Source: Bradyrhizobium sp. | GTDB lineage: Bacteria > Pseudomonadota > Alphaproteobacteria > Rhizobiales > Xanthobacteraceae | DNA length: 10,524 nt | NCBI GenBank assembly: GCA_028290305.1 | Contig: JAQGKC010000351.1 | Location: forward strand, 1-10,524 | Direction of reading: 5' to 3' | Made by a program: the position numbers and the translations under genes | Notes under the pieces: model-generated | What the model was told of the DNA's origin: nothing | Databases searched by the model: none | Seen by the model: only the letters and a program-made list of their open reading frames with translations | Shown here: piece after piece, positions 1 to 6,855 of the stretch | How positions within the stretch are numbered: the stretch's first letter is position 1 | How the letters are laid out: each line of letters begins with the position of its first letter

Positions 1-1063
1 TGGTGTAATAGTCGCGCATGTCTTGCGACAGCGCCGGTTCAAGCACCTCGGCGACCGCCGGGTCCAGAAGTTCACGCTGATTCTCCATGAAGGATCGCAA
101 CCGAATGCCAACTCCAGCATAGAATTCTGCCGTCCAAAGATCGGCTGGATCGGTTGCAAAGACGCTCTCAACGAGTTCGACGTCGCAACCGAGGTCCTCA
201 AATATACGCGCCGCACGGTCAGTGAGTTTCACCACTTCAGGATCCGGCCGCGCGTACCCCAACGTCGTGCTGTACGCTATTCTCATATTGGTCACGGATG
301 CGCGTGCGGCGCCCAATACATCCGGCACAGGCCCGGCAACGGCGAATGGGTCACGGCGGTCCAGACCGGCGATGACCGAGAAAAGCAACGCAGCGTCCTT
401 TACCGATCTCGCAAGGGGGCCGACATGGGCGAGCGTCGGCGTCGCGGATGTCGGCCAGACAGGCACGCGACCGAATTGTCCTTTTAACCCCGCCAATCCC
501 GTGAATGCAGCCGGGATACGGACTGACCCTCCCCCATCCGTGCCGAGTGCGAAGGGCGTGATGCCGGCCGCTACCGAAGCTGCCGCCCCTGCACTCGAAC
601 CGCCCGGCGTTTTGGCCAGATTCCATGGGTTGCGGGTGATGCCTGTGAGCGGACTGTCTCCGACTGGCTTGCACCCGAACTCGCTCGTCGTGGTCTTGCC
701 GATCAAAATGCCGCCCGCGGCTTTGGCTCGCTCCACTGCAGGCGCGTCGACCGTCGCAACATTGGATTTCATCGTGCGCGAGCCGGAAGCGTAACCGACG
801 CCTTTGACCGCCATGAGATCCTTGGCGGAAAATGGAATCCCGTGGATGGCACCGAGCGGCGCGCCTTTCATAACGGCATCTTCCGCAACCTTTGCCGCTG
901 CGAGAGCTTCTTCCGGCATGAGAAGATAAAACGCGTTGAGCGACGACTGCGTTGCTTCGGCTTTCGTCAACGCACGTCGGGTCAGTTCCACCGGCGATAT
1001 TTCCTTGGCCGCAATGCGACGGCGCATCTCCATCGCGCTCATTGTATCGAATTCAGCCGACAT
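1..1063 (-). CDS. Amidase-signature family enzyme (3' end beyond window)
   Basis: This is a cytoplasmic serine amidohydrolase of the amidase-signature (AS) family, which cleaves an amide to a carboxylate plus ammonia or an amine. The 354 visible residues hold the Ser-cisSer-Lys triad: Lys81 in the FSAKDL segment, Ser156 in PGGSSAG, and nucleophile Ser180 in GTDGGGSVRIPA. The 75- and 24-residue spacings equal those I recall for FAAH (K142, S217, S241). The oxyanion loop and the following FTGLAGLKGQFGRVP segment are intact, so the enzyme should be active. Full members have about 450-500 residues, so roughly 100-150 are missing at the window edge. The ATG at 1063 is chosen because GAGGTGG lies 5 bases upstream; a second in-frame ATG 7 codons in has no comparable site. 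It is the last visible gene of the liv-type operon, 94 bases after the cyclase gene. Whether it is a general amidase, a carbamoyl hydrolase or a GatA-like paralogue cannot be decided, but GatA is unlikely given the catabolic context. Confidence 0.93.
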   Translation of the reverse strand, partial: MSAEFDTMSAMEMRRRIAAKEISPVELTRRALTKAEATQSSLNAFYLLMPEEALAAAKVAEDAVMKGAPLGAIHGIPFSAKDLMAVKGVGYASGSRTMKSNVATVDAPAVERAKAAGGILIGKTTTSEFGCKPVGDSPLTGITRNPWNLAKTPGGSSAGAAASVAAGITPFALGTDGGGSVRIPAAFTGLAGLKGQFGRVPVWPTSATPTLAHVGPLARSVKDAALLFSVIAGLDRRDPFAVAGPVPDVLGAARASVTNMRIAYSTTLGYARPDPEVVKLTDRAARIFEDLGCDVELVESVFATDPADLWTAEFYAGVGIRLRSFMENQRELLDPAVAEVLEPALSQDMRDYYT

Positions 1064-1068
1064 CAGAT

Positions 1069-1075
1069 CCACCTC
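1069..1075 (-). promoter_or_regulatory. Ribosome binding site of the amidase gene
   Basis: GAGGTGG on the minus strand lies 5 bases before the ATG at 1063. It decides this start over the in-frame ATG 7 codons further in. It also gives the amidase its own ribosome entry site beyond the hairpin at 1092-1124. Confidence 0.7.
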
Positions 1076-1091
1076 TTTGGCCGGAAAAGAA

Positions 1092-1124
1092 TTCCGGACA
1101 ACCTTCGTGCAAGGCTGTCCGGAA
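1092..1124 (-). terminator. Intercistronic hairpin with U-rich tail (terminator or attenuator candidate)
   Basis: The arms TTCCGGACA and TGTCCGGAA (1092-1100 and 1116-1124) are a perfect 9-bp inverted repeat. Inside them CCTT and AAGG (1102-1105 and 1111-1114) also pair. In minus-strand RNA the pair between (1101/1115) is a G-U wobble, giving a continuous 14-bp stem with a 5-base loop. Downstream in the RNA comes UUCUUUUCC, a short interrupted U-tract. This resembles a weak intrinsic terminator or an mRNA-processing or stabilising hairpin placed between the cyclase stop and the amidase ribosome binding site. Because the U-tract is broken, I expect partial read-through. No folding energy was computed. 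Confidence 0.55.
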
Positions 1125-1125
1125 G

Positions 1126-1150
1126 AGCCTCTTGGCTGCGCCTTCGGCGC
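1126..1150 (-). other. Two small inverted repeats just after the cyclase stop
   Basis: GCGCC-TTC-GGCGC (1138-1150) and AGCC-TCTT-GGCT (1126-1137) are short inverted repeats that adjoin each other between the cyclase stop and the larger hairpin. Either could form a small stem-loop in the transcript. With arms of 5 and 4 bases, chance occurrence in GC-rich DNA is quite possible. Confidence 0.3.
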
Positions 1151-1157
1151 CCGGGCG

Positions 1158-1856
1158 TTAGTTCAATAGGGCGAAAGCCCGAACAGGTGAGCCGGAACCG
1201 CCTTTGAACTTGAGCGGCACGCCGAAGAACTGGAATTCACCTTTACCGAGCAGTTCCTCGAGATTGACCAGCCATTCCCAGTGGCTGATGCCAAGGTCAC
1301 GACACAGGCGATGCTGCGCAAAGATGTTGTCGGTGGGCTTGTCGGTCGAAGGTCCCTCCACACCGTGCATCTTCGATCCACGATCGTGGAGCCACTTGGT
1401 AGCCTCGACCGTCAGCAACGGATTTTTCCAGACCGAATCCATGCCCGGATAGTTGCGCTTGTGAAAGCCGGTGCATAACAGAACGATGTGGCCATCGACC
1501 TTCACGCCGGCTTTCTTCTCTGCTGCTTCCATATCTGCGACGGTGATGTCGCCGAGATCGGGAATGTGCTGCAAGTCGAAGCAAATCGCCTTGCCCATGA
1601 AGGTATCAAGCGGCATTTCGTCGACAGGTGCTCCCTTCGGATTCACATGCCGATAAGCGTCGACGTGTGTTCCAACGTGGTCCAGCATGGCGATGAAATT
1701 AGTCTGAAATGTCATCGCGTCGCCGGGTACCCCAAGGTTCTGCGCCTTGGTGCTTTCATGGCTCATGTGCAGCGCGATTACGGGCCGCTGAAAGAGCTTA
1801 TGAGCCGGCATGTTGTCTTCGATGGTCAGGCTGAGATCGATCACGCGTTGAGCCAT
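1158..1856 (-). CDS. Cyclase / kynurenine-formamidase-family metallohydrolase
   Basis: A 232-residue cytoplasmic enzyme of the cyclase family (PF04199), which includes bacterial kynurenine formamidase KynB and isatin hydrolase. These use divalent metal (Zn or Mn) to hydrolyse an N-formyl or cyclic amide bond. The signature HxGTHxDxxxH is complete: His60, His64, Asp66 and His70. His182 and Glu194 have the 12-residue spacing I recall for the second metal-ligand pair of KynB. The C-terminal segment FGVPLKFKGGSGSPVRAFAL is the usual family ending, so the protein is full length. It starts 2 bases after the livF stop with a strong ribosome site, so translation is probably coupled to the transporter. 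I infer that it acts on the imported compound, upstream of the neighbouring amidase. Kynurenine formamidase itself is not assigned because no tryptophan-pathway gene adjoins and the family is functionally broad. Confidence 0.92.
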   Translation of the reverse strand: MAQRVIDLSLTIEDNMPAHKLFQRPVIALHMSHESTKAQNLGVPGDAMTFQTNFIAMLDHVGTHVDAYRHVNPKGAPVDEMPLDTFMGKAICFDLQHIPDLGDITVADMEAAEKKAGVKVDGHIVLLCTGFHKRNYPGMDSVWKNPLLTVEATKWLHDRGSKMHGVEGPSTDKPTDNIFAQHRLCRDLGISHWEWLVNLEELLGKGEFQFFGVPLKFKGGSGSPVRAFALLN

Positions 1857-1858
1857 GG

Positions 1859-2617
1859 TTACTCCTTTGGCTTTGGTGTTGAGATTGTTGACTTCTTCTT
1901 GCCGAGGAACGCTTCCATTACCTCGGGATCGCGAGACAGCACCGAACTCGGTCCCTCACGCGCAATTCGTCCGTTGGCGATGACGAACCCGTAATCGGCG
2001 ATCGCCAGCGCGTACGATGCAAGTTGCTCGACGAGCAGTATGGTCAGGCCCTCCTTGTTGAGAATGGTCAGCGCCCTCATCAATTGATCGACAATCTTCG
2101 GCGCGAGCCCAAGCGAAAGCTCATCAACGATAAGCAGTTCCGGCTGAGCCATTAGTCCGCGTGCAATGGCGAGCATCTGCTGTTCGCCGCCCGACATACT
2201 TCCCGCCTGTTGATTCAGGCGCTCTTTGAGACGCGGAAACAGTTCGATAATTTTCTCGAGGGCTGATCGGGACGCCTGATGCTTAAGGCCGCCGTGCAGG
2301 TAGGCGCCAAGGATCAGGTTGTCTTCGACTGTCTGATCCGGAAACAGCAGACGTCCCTCGGGCACCATGACGAGTCCACGCGACACCTTGCGATCGGCAC
2401 TCAGGCCAGTCGTATCCTCGCCACGGAAATAGACCTGGCCACCAGAAGGACGCACAAGACCGGTGGCGCCGCGTACCATCGAGGACTTGCCGGCGCCATT
2501 GTTGCCGATGACGGCGACGAGCTGGCCACGCTTGACGCTCAGCGAGATATCCCGCACGGCAATCGCAGCGCCGTAGCGCAGTTCCAAGTTGAGGATATCG
2601 AGCAGAACCTCACTCAT
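1859..2617 (-). CDS. livF: ABC importer ATPase, LivF type
   Basis: A 252-residue ATPase subunit of a hydrophobic-amino-acid/amide transporter (HAAT family), acting at the cytoplasmic face of the LivH-LivM permease. It has Walker A GNNGAGKSS (38-46), the LivF-type VPEGR-LFP segment (86-93) in place of a plain Q-loop, signature MSGGEQQ (141-147), Walker B LLIVDE (161-166) and LVEQ (195-198), where this subfamily often lacks the H-loop histidine. The GRIAREG-P segment near 216-223 and the EAFLG end are typical. The D-loop reads ELSLGLAP rather than the commoner EPSLGLAP. A Lys-rich tail of about 12 residues follows the core. Its ATG overlaps the stop of the upstream gene (ATGA at 2614-2617), indicating coupled translation. 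The substrate class (amino acid, amide, urea or other) cannot be read from the ATPase. Confidence 0.96.
   Translation of the reverse strand: MSEVLLDILNLELRYGAAIAVRDISLSVKRGQLVAVIGNNGAGKSSMVRGATGLVRPSGGQVYFRGEDTTGLSADRKVSRGLVMVPEGRLLFPDQTVEDNLILGAYLHGGLKHQASRSALEKIIELFPRLKERLNQQAGSMSGGEQQMLAIARGLMAQPELLIVDELSLGLAPKIVDQLMRALTILNKEGLTILLVEQLASYALAIADYGFVIANGRIAREGPSSVLSRDPEVMEAFLGKKKSTISTPKPKE
1862..1868 (-). promoter_or_regulatory. Ribosome binding site of the cyclase gene, inside the livF 3' end
   Basis: AAAGGAG lies 5 bases before the ATG at 1856 and is encoded mostly by the last two sense codons of livF (AAG GAG, Lys-Glu). The TAA of livF lies in the spacer. This layout favours translational coupling of the cyclase to LivF. 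Confidence 0.8.
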
Positions 2618-4401
2618 GCGGCAGTCTCAGCGCGTTCCGGCGAAGTTCCGAAATAAGCCTCGATTACGCGCGGATCGTTCTGGATCACTGCGGGTTTGTC
2701 GCTGGCAATCACCTGGCCGTAATCCAGGACCGTGACCGTGTCCGCCAGCGCCATGATAAAATCGACATGATGCTCGATCAGCAGCACCGAGATGCCGAGC
2801 CCCGCGATCTGTCGAATCATCGCTTCGAGATCGTCGATTTCCTGTGTTGTCAGCCCCGCCGCCGGCTCATCGAGCAGCAGGAGCCGAGGCTTTCCGGCGA
2901 GCGCCCGCGCAATCTCCAGACGCCGTTGCAGACCGAAGGGAAGGAAACGCGCGGCCTCGTTGGCATACCGAGAAAGACCGACGAAGCCGAGCAGACCGAT
3001 CGCGACCCGACGGCACTCATATTCCTCGCGCAGCATGCGCGGGGTCCGCAGCAGGGCATGAAAGAGGCCATAGGACAGGCGCTGGTCGTAACCCACCATG
3101 ACATTTTCAAGCACGCTCAGCTCGCCGAACAGTTCGGTGTTCTGAAACGTGCGCGCGAGCCCGAGCCGCGCGATCTCAACCGAACGCCGGCCTGTAAGTT
3201 CGACGCCGTCGAGTTCGCAACGGCCTTCATCTGGCAGATAGAAGCCCGAAATCGTGTTAACGAAAGTGGACTTGCCTGCGCCGTTCGGGCCGATCAAAGC
3301 GTGGATCTCGCCGCCCTTCACGCGCAATGAGACGTTCGATAGGGCGTTCAACCCGCCGAAACGCACGGTAAGAGCATTGGCCACCAGCTCGGCTGTTAAC
3401 ATTTCCCTCTCGTGGCGTAGCGTCGTCTCGACGGGGAGGCCTTCGGCAACACCCGGAACTGGGTCAGCCGGCCGCAAACGATCGAACGCCAGCCGCAAGG
3501 TGCCGAGGACCCCGCGCGGCAACGCAAACATCACCAGCAGCAGCAGCGCACCATAGGCAAACTTCTGCCAGAGTTGGAATTGCTGCAGAGATTCCGGCAG
3601 GTAAGTCAGAATGTATGCGCCGAGGATCGGCCCGAAAGTCGATCCGGCGCCGCCGAGGATCACCATCAGCAAAAAGCGTACACTGTCGGAGAATGTGAAT
3701 ATGTCCGGCGATATATAGGAATTCAGAAAGGCGTAAAAGGTACCTGCGATGCCGGCCGTCACGGACGCCACCACAAAGGCCAGCGTTCGCATGGCGGTGG
3801 GATTGATTCCAAGAGCGCGCGATGCGGTCTCGCTTTGAGAGACAGCGAGCATCGTCCTCCCGTAGCGCGATATTTTCAGATTGTGGATGAGCAGCGTGAA
3901 GACAAACAGGGTGACGGCCAGCACGACGTAGAAAGCAAAACCCGAGAGTTTGATACCGAAAACATTTGGCCGGGGAATTGAAGTGAGGCCCATGGTGCCT
4001 CCGGTCAACGATTGCCATTCAATCGCGACGTTCTCAACAATGATGCCGAAAGCGATCGTGACGACGGCGAGATAGACGCCTTTGACCCGTACCGTCGGAT
4101 AGGCGAGCAACACGCCGAACGCCGCGGACAGGATTGCCGCGCCGACACAAGATGCAATGATGTCAAAGCCGAGCCGCGTGGCGAGGATCGCTCCTGTATA
4201 AGATCCAAGCGCGAACAGGCCCGCCTGCCCCAACGAAACCAGGCCTGTCAAACCCACCAGAACATTCAGACCTACTGCAATCATGCCGTAGATTAGAAAC
4301 AACATGAAAAGCCGCAGCGCATACTCGTTACCGGCCATCAGCGGCACGGCTGCAAGGATGAGGGCAAAGACGAGAAAGCCGAGAGGAACGAGGTACCTCA
4401 T
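2614..4401 (-). CDS. livM/livG: Fused LivM permease - LivG ATPase
   Basis: One 595-residue protein combines the second membrane subunit and the first ATPase of a HAAT-family importer. Residues 1 to about 305 are LivM-like: several hydrophobic helices, GLNVLVGLTGLVSLGQAG (44-61) and LGGAGSTFGPILGAYIL (249-265), both family hallmarks. A hydrophilic linker spans about 306-335. Residues about 337-595 are LivG: Walker A GPNGAGKST (371-379), Q-loop Gln420 in ARTFQN, signature-region FLPFGLQRRLE (486-496), Walker B LLLLDE (507-512), switch His544 in IEHH, and the LivG-type end VIEAYFG. The signature has PFGLQ where LSYGQQ or LSGGQ is usual; this may be normal for the fusion subfamily. The reading frame is open throughout, so this is a true fusion and not a frameshift artefact. 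The ATG overlaps the livH stop and the stop overlaps the livF start, both as ATGA. Confidence 0.96.
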   Translation of the reverse strand: MRYLVPLGFLVFALILAAVPLMAGNEYALRLFMLFLIYGMIAVGLNVLVGLTGLVSLGQAGLFALGSYTGAILATRLGFDIIASCVGAAILSAAFGVLLAYPTVRVKGVYLAVVTIAFGIIVENVAIEWQSLTGGTMGLTSIPRPNVFGIKLSGFAFYVVLAVTLFVFTLLIHNLKISRYGRTMLAVSQSETASRALGINPTAMRTLAFVVASVTAGIAGTFYAFLNSYISPDIFTFSDSVRFLLMVILGGAGSTFGPILGAYILTYLPESLQQFQLWQKFAYGALLLLVMFALPRGVLGTLRLAFDRLRPADPVPGVAEGLPVETTLRHEREMLTAELVANALTVRFGGLNALSNVSLRVKGGEIHALIGPNGAGKSTFVNTISGFYLPDEGRCELDGVELTGRRSVEIARLGLARTFQNTELFGELSVLENVMVGYDQRLSYGLFHALLRTPRMLREEYECRRVAIGLLGFVGLSRYANEAARFLPFGLQRRLEIARALAGKPRLLLLDEPAAGLTTQEIDDLEAMIRQIAGLGISVLLIEHHVDFIMALADTVTVLDYGQVIASDKPAVIQNDPRVIEAYFGTSPERAETAA

Positions 4402-5285
4402 ACCTTGAGGACCTCGCGTTTGCCGAACAGGCCGTGCGGAAAGGCCAACAGCACCAGGATCATGACACCGAAGCCGATGATTTCGCGGGCAGCCGTCGAG
4501 ATGTAGCCTTCGACGAATTTTTCCATGATGCCGAAGCCGAGCCCGACAATGACCACCCCGGGCGCACTGGTGATGCCGCCGATGATCGCAACCGCGAAAC
4601 CCTTGAGGCCCAGCAACGCGCCCATACTCGCGGAGACCTGAATCACGGGCGCCACCAGCACACCGGCAGCAGCGCCCAACAGCGATGCCAGACCGTAGGA
4701 GAAGGCCACAATGCTGTTGACGTTAATGCCCATAAGAGCCGCGGCTCGCTTGTCATGCGCAACCGCCTGCATGGCGCGGCCGATCAGTGTATGCCGCTGC
4801 ATGAGCTTCAGACCGACCATCACGAGGATTGCCACAACAGGGATGGCGAGTTCCTGCGGATAAACGCCGGCTCCGAAGACATGGACGGCGCTCTTCACAC
4901 CAGGTGACGGCAAGGGCCGCGAAAAACCGCCAAACTGCAGCGTCGCCAGTGCCTCGATCATCACGCCGACGGCGATTGTGGTCAGCATCCAGCCGATCGA
5001 GGTTGTAGTCGCGGCGAATGGCCGGACGGCAAAGCGCTCAAGCAACACCCCGAATATTCCGCCTGCGATAACGGCCAACAGGCAGGCGACCGGCAGCGGC
5101 ACTCCGGCATCCACGCCAAGCACGGCGAGAACGGCGCCGAGCATCAACGTGTCGCCATGCGCAAAATTCACCGCCCTGGAGGCCGACCACATGATGTGAA
5201 AACCCAGCGCCACGAGCGCGTAGATGCCTCCGATGGCGAGGCCAGACAGGATGTACTGAAATGTCGCTGTCACGATCTCAATCAA
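4398..5285 (-). CDS. livH: ABC importer permease, LivH type (probable non-ATG start)
   Basis: A 295-residue inner-membrane permease of the HAAT family, partner of the LivM half of the next gene. Hallmarks are SGLAIGGIYALVALGFHIMW (14-33), the cytoplasmic loop GRAMQAVAHDKRAAALMGINV (169-189), which corresponds to the ATPase-contacting segment, and GLKGFAVAIIGGI (226-238). Hydrophobic stretches at about 14-34, 45-58, 65-84, 98-115, 145-161, 192-213, 228-252 and 268-283 give about eight helices. The longest frame begins with TTG at 5285, preceded directly by an in-frame TGA; a GTG four codons later (5273) is an alternative. No in-frame ATG occurs before codon 32, which would destroy the first helix. 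Neither candidate has a strong ribosome site. The gene lies 169 bases after the binding-protein gene and overlaps the next gene by 4 bases. Confidence 0.93.
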   Translation of the reverse strand: MIEIVTATFQYILSGLAIGGIYALVALGFHIMWSASRAVNFAHGDTLMLGAVLAVLGVDAGVPLPVACLLAVIAGGIFGVLLERFAVRPFAATTTSIGWMLTTIAVGVMIEALATLQFGGFSRPLPSPGVKSAVHVFGAGVYPQELAIPVVAILVMVGLKLMQRHTLIGRAMQAVAHDKRAAALMGINVNSIVAFSYGLASLLGAAAGVLVAPVIQVSASMGALLGLKGFAVAIIGGITSAPGVVIVGLGFGIMEKFVEGYISTAAREIIGFGVMILVLLAFPHGLFGKREVLKV

Positions 5286-5454
5286 TCACTCGAAAAGCTC
5301 GAACCAGGGTGATGTCAGCAACCGGCCATTCCGAGACGCGAAATGCGCGCCCGAAGTCGTATCCGTGGTGGTGGCCGCGGCGGGCGCCCGACTGGCGCTG
5401 CGCCGTGACTTGATGATGGCTATTTCGATAGCCGTCGACCGAGGCAAACTGCCG
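5286..5454 (-). other. 169-base intercistronic spacer between binding protein and livH
   Basis: Between the binding-protein stop and livH I see no gene. In minus-strand RNA the spacer begins, about 21 bases after the stop, with GGCTAT-CGAA-ATAGCC (5418-5433), a 6-bp stem with a four-base loop. A GC-rich part follows that contains GGCGC-T-GCGCC (5394-5404). In many importers a structured spacer after the binding-protein gene leaves more of that mRNA than of the permease mRNA; such a role is inference here. No clear terminator U-tract is present, so read-through into livH is expected. Confidence 0.4.
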
Positions 5455-6648
5455 TCAGTTGGTCTTGCCGTAAGTGGTTTGCTCGATCGGAAGCAGCTTG
5501 CTGTCGGTCCAGACCGTCAGCTTGTAATAGTTCGGCAGGATAGCGTCCTGACGTTCCGGGTCGGAAGCATCGAAGGCCGGCTTATAATCGGCAACGAGAC
5601 CATCGTAGTTTACGCTGTAAAGCGCCTCGCGGACTTTCTTCCAGTCGTAGGAGCCGGCGTTCTCGATGGCCTTTGCGATTATGAAAACAGCGTCATAAGC
5701 ATTGGCGACGCCCGATCCCATTTTGATATCCGACGGATCCTTGACGCCGTACTTCGCCTTGAGCTTGTCCCACAGCGCCTGCTTCTTCGGATCCATTGCA
5801 CCCATGAAAGTATAGGTCTGGATCACCTCCACGCCGTTGGCGAGCGGTCCCGCCAACTCACCGAGATTTCCGGCGATACCCCATGCGCCGATGATCGTGG
5901 GCTTCCAACCTACCTTGTCCATCGATCGCAGGATCTGATTGCCTTCGCGATCCAGCGCCCACAGCAACACCAGGTCGGCACCGGCATCGCGGGCGCGCAT
6001 GATCTGAGGAGTCATGTCCTGATCGCCCCAGTTGAAAGTCTCTGCGGCGACCAAATCCTTGCCGGCCTTGGCCATCGCGTCCTTCACGTCGGGCACCGCT
6101 CCATTGCCCCAGCCCGTGTTCTCGTAGAGAAACGCGATCTTTCCGGATTTCGAGGACTTGAGCGCCTGTTCCACGAGGAAGCGAGCTACCCATTTGTCCT
6201 TCGCGGACACACGGAACATGAAGTTCGGGTTGTGGCCGTTTTCGATCGCCTTGGTGTTGGCAGCCAACACCCCGACATAGGGAATGCCGATCTCGTTCAC
6301 CGGCTCTGCCTGTGCGACCGCGACCGTAGAATGATATCCGCCGAGAATGGCAACGCATTTGTCGGAGAGCGCAACCCTGCGCGTATTGTCCACGCCGCGC
6401 GGAGGAGCACCGGCATCATCGTATTGAACCAAGCGGAGCTGCTTGCCGAGCACGCCACCTTTGGCATTGATTTCGTCGATAGCGATCTCCGCCCCCATCT
6501 TGATCGCCTGGCCGCCAAACGCGGCGGGGCTAGTGATGGCTGATGAATTGCCGATGCAAGGCTCTTGCTGGGCAAAGGCAGCCGTCGAACACAATCCAAG
6601 CAATGCTCCAGCAACGATTCCGCTGCGGAACGTATTCTGCGAAAACAT
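5455..6648 (-). CDS. Periplasmic substrate-binding protein, LivJ/AmiC-like
   Basis: A 397-residue binding protein of the Leu/Ile/Val- and amide-binding family (periplasmic binding protein type 1, PF13458-like), which delivers the substrate to LivH-LivMG-LivF. Residues 1-26 form a Sec signal peptide: a short basic part, hydrophobic core IVAGALLGLCSTAA and a likely signal peptidase I cut after AFA. Lobe features follow: GAEIAIDEINAKGGVLGKQL (52-71), the YDDAG segment (76-80), ILGGYHSTVA (101-110), ENTGWGNG (176-183) and the DADLV-like repeat AGADLVLL (222-229). The frame stays open upstream to an ATG at 6807, but those 53 extra residues are polar and would bury the signal peptide. The start at 6648 has GGGAG 7 bases upstream and puts the signal sequence at the N-terminus. 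As first gene of the operon it lies directly below the regulatory region. The ligand is unknown. Confidence 0.93.
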   Translation of the reverse strand: MFSQNTFRSGIVAGALLGLCSTAAFAQQEPCIGNSSAITSPAAFGGQAIKMGAEIAIDEINAKGGVLGKQLRLVQYDDAGAPPRGVDNTRRVALSDKCVAILGGYHSTVAVAQAEPVNEIGIPYVGVLAANTKAIENGHNPNFMFRVSAKDKWVARFLVEQALKSSKSGKIAFLYENTGWGNGAVPDVKDAMAKAGKDLVAAETFNWGDQDMTPQIMRARDAGADLVLLWALDREGNQILRSMDKVGWKPTIIGAWGIAGNLGELAGPLANGVEVIQTYTFMGAMDPKKQALWDKLKAKYGVKDPSDIKMGSGVANAYDAVFIIAKAIENAGSYDWKKVREALYSVNYDGLVADYKPAFDASDPERQDAILPNYYKLTVWTDSKLLPIEQTTYGKTN

Positions 6649-6655
6649 CTCGAAT

Positions 6656-6660
6656 CTCCC
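6656..6660 (-). promoter_or_regulatory. Ribosome binding site of the binding-protein gene
   Basis: GGGAG is 7 bases upstream of the ATG at 6648. Together with the signal peptide it decides this start over the upstream in-frame ATG at 6807. Confidence 0.7.
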
Positions 6661-6757
6661 GCTTCTTCGGTGGCCGAAACTCGCCTTTCCGGCGTGTCCC
6701 TTTGGCGAGCTAACGGCAAACGAATTCGTGGAACAAAGACCAAATTCCAATGAGGGG

Positions 6758-6774
6758 TATAGGTAAAACCAATT
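6758..6774 (-). promoter_or_regulatory. Operator-like site resembling the PdhR/FadR-subfamily GntR motif
   Basis: On the minus strand AATTGGT-TTT-ACCTATA matches the left half and core of the AATTGGTnnnACCAATT motif known for PdhR and close to the TGGTnnnACCA pattern of FadR-subfamily GntR regulators. The right flank is imperfect (TATA in place of AATT). It lies about 110 bases upstream of the binding-protein start. A GntR-type repressor acting here is a plausible inference; no regulator gene is visible in the window. Confidence 0.35.
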
Positions 6775-6801
6775 GCATTTGGCATGCTCGCATTTAATGC
6801 A
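6774..6801 (-). repeat. Cluster of GCAT-centred inverted and direct repeats
   Basis: TGCATT (6774-6779) and AATGCA (6796-6801) are inverted arms 16 bases apart. Between and overlapping them lie GCATGC (6782-6787), ATGC-TC-GCAT (6784-6793) and GCATT-T-AATGC (6790-6800). On the minus strand AAATGC also occurs twice as a direct repeat, 15 bases apart. This density of symmetric elements next to the GntR-like site suggests a binding region for a dimeric regulator. Confidence 0.4.
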
Positions 6802-6825
6802 GAGCACAACGACATATCCATCTGA

Positions 6826-6855
6826 TTTAGATCATTTATTTTTAAGACTAGGCAA
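6826..6855 (-). promoter_or_regulatory. Candidate sigma-70-type promoter of the liv-type operon
   Basis: On the minus strand TTGCCT (6855-6850) and TCTAAA (6831-6826) are separated by 18 bases; each matches 4 of 6 consensus positions. Transcription would begin near 6819, giving a leader of about 170 bases that runs through the repeat cluster and the GntR-like site, which would suit repression downstream of the start. The match is only fair, and other pairs in this AT-rich DNA are possible. Confidence 0.3.

Noticed and set aside
2279..3330. Plus-strand open frames opposite livF and the LivG half
   Set aside because: Shadows of conserved minus-strand ATPase genes without motifs of their own.
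5365..6543. 392-codon open frame on the plus strand opposite the binding-protein gene
   Set aside because: It is antisense to a well-supported gene; the translation shows no recognisable domain or motif and has the arginine-, histidine- and aspartate-rich make-up typical of shadow frames in GC-rich DNA.
6649..6807. Upstream extension of the binding protein to an ATG at 6807
   Set aside because: The 53 extra residues would precede a clear signal peptide, and the ATG at 6648 has a good ribosome site.
6758..6810. Sigma-54 (-24/-12) promoter in the GCAT-rich segment
   Set aside because: No GG-N10-GC pair with the right context was found on either strand of this segment.
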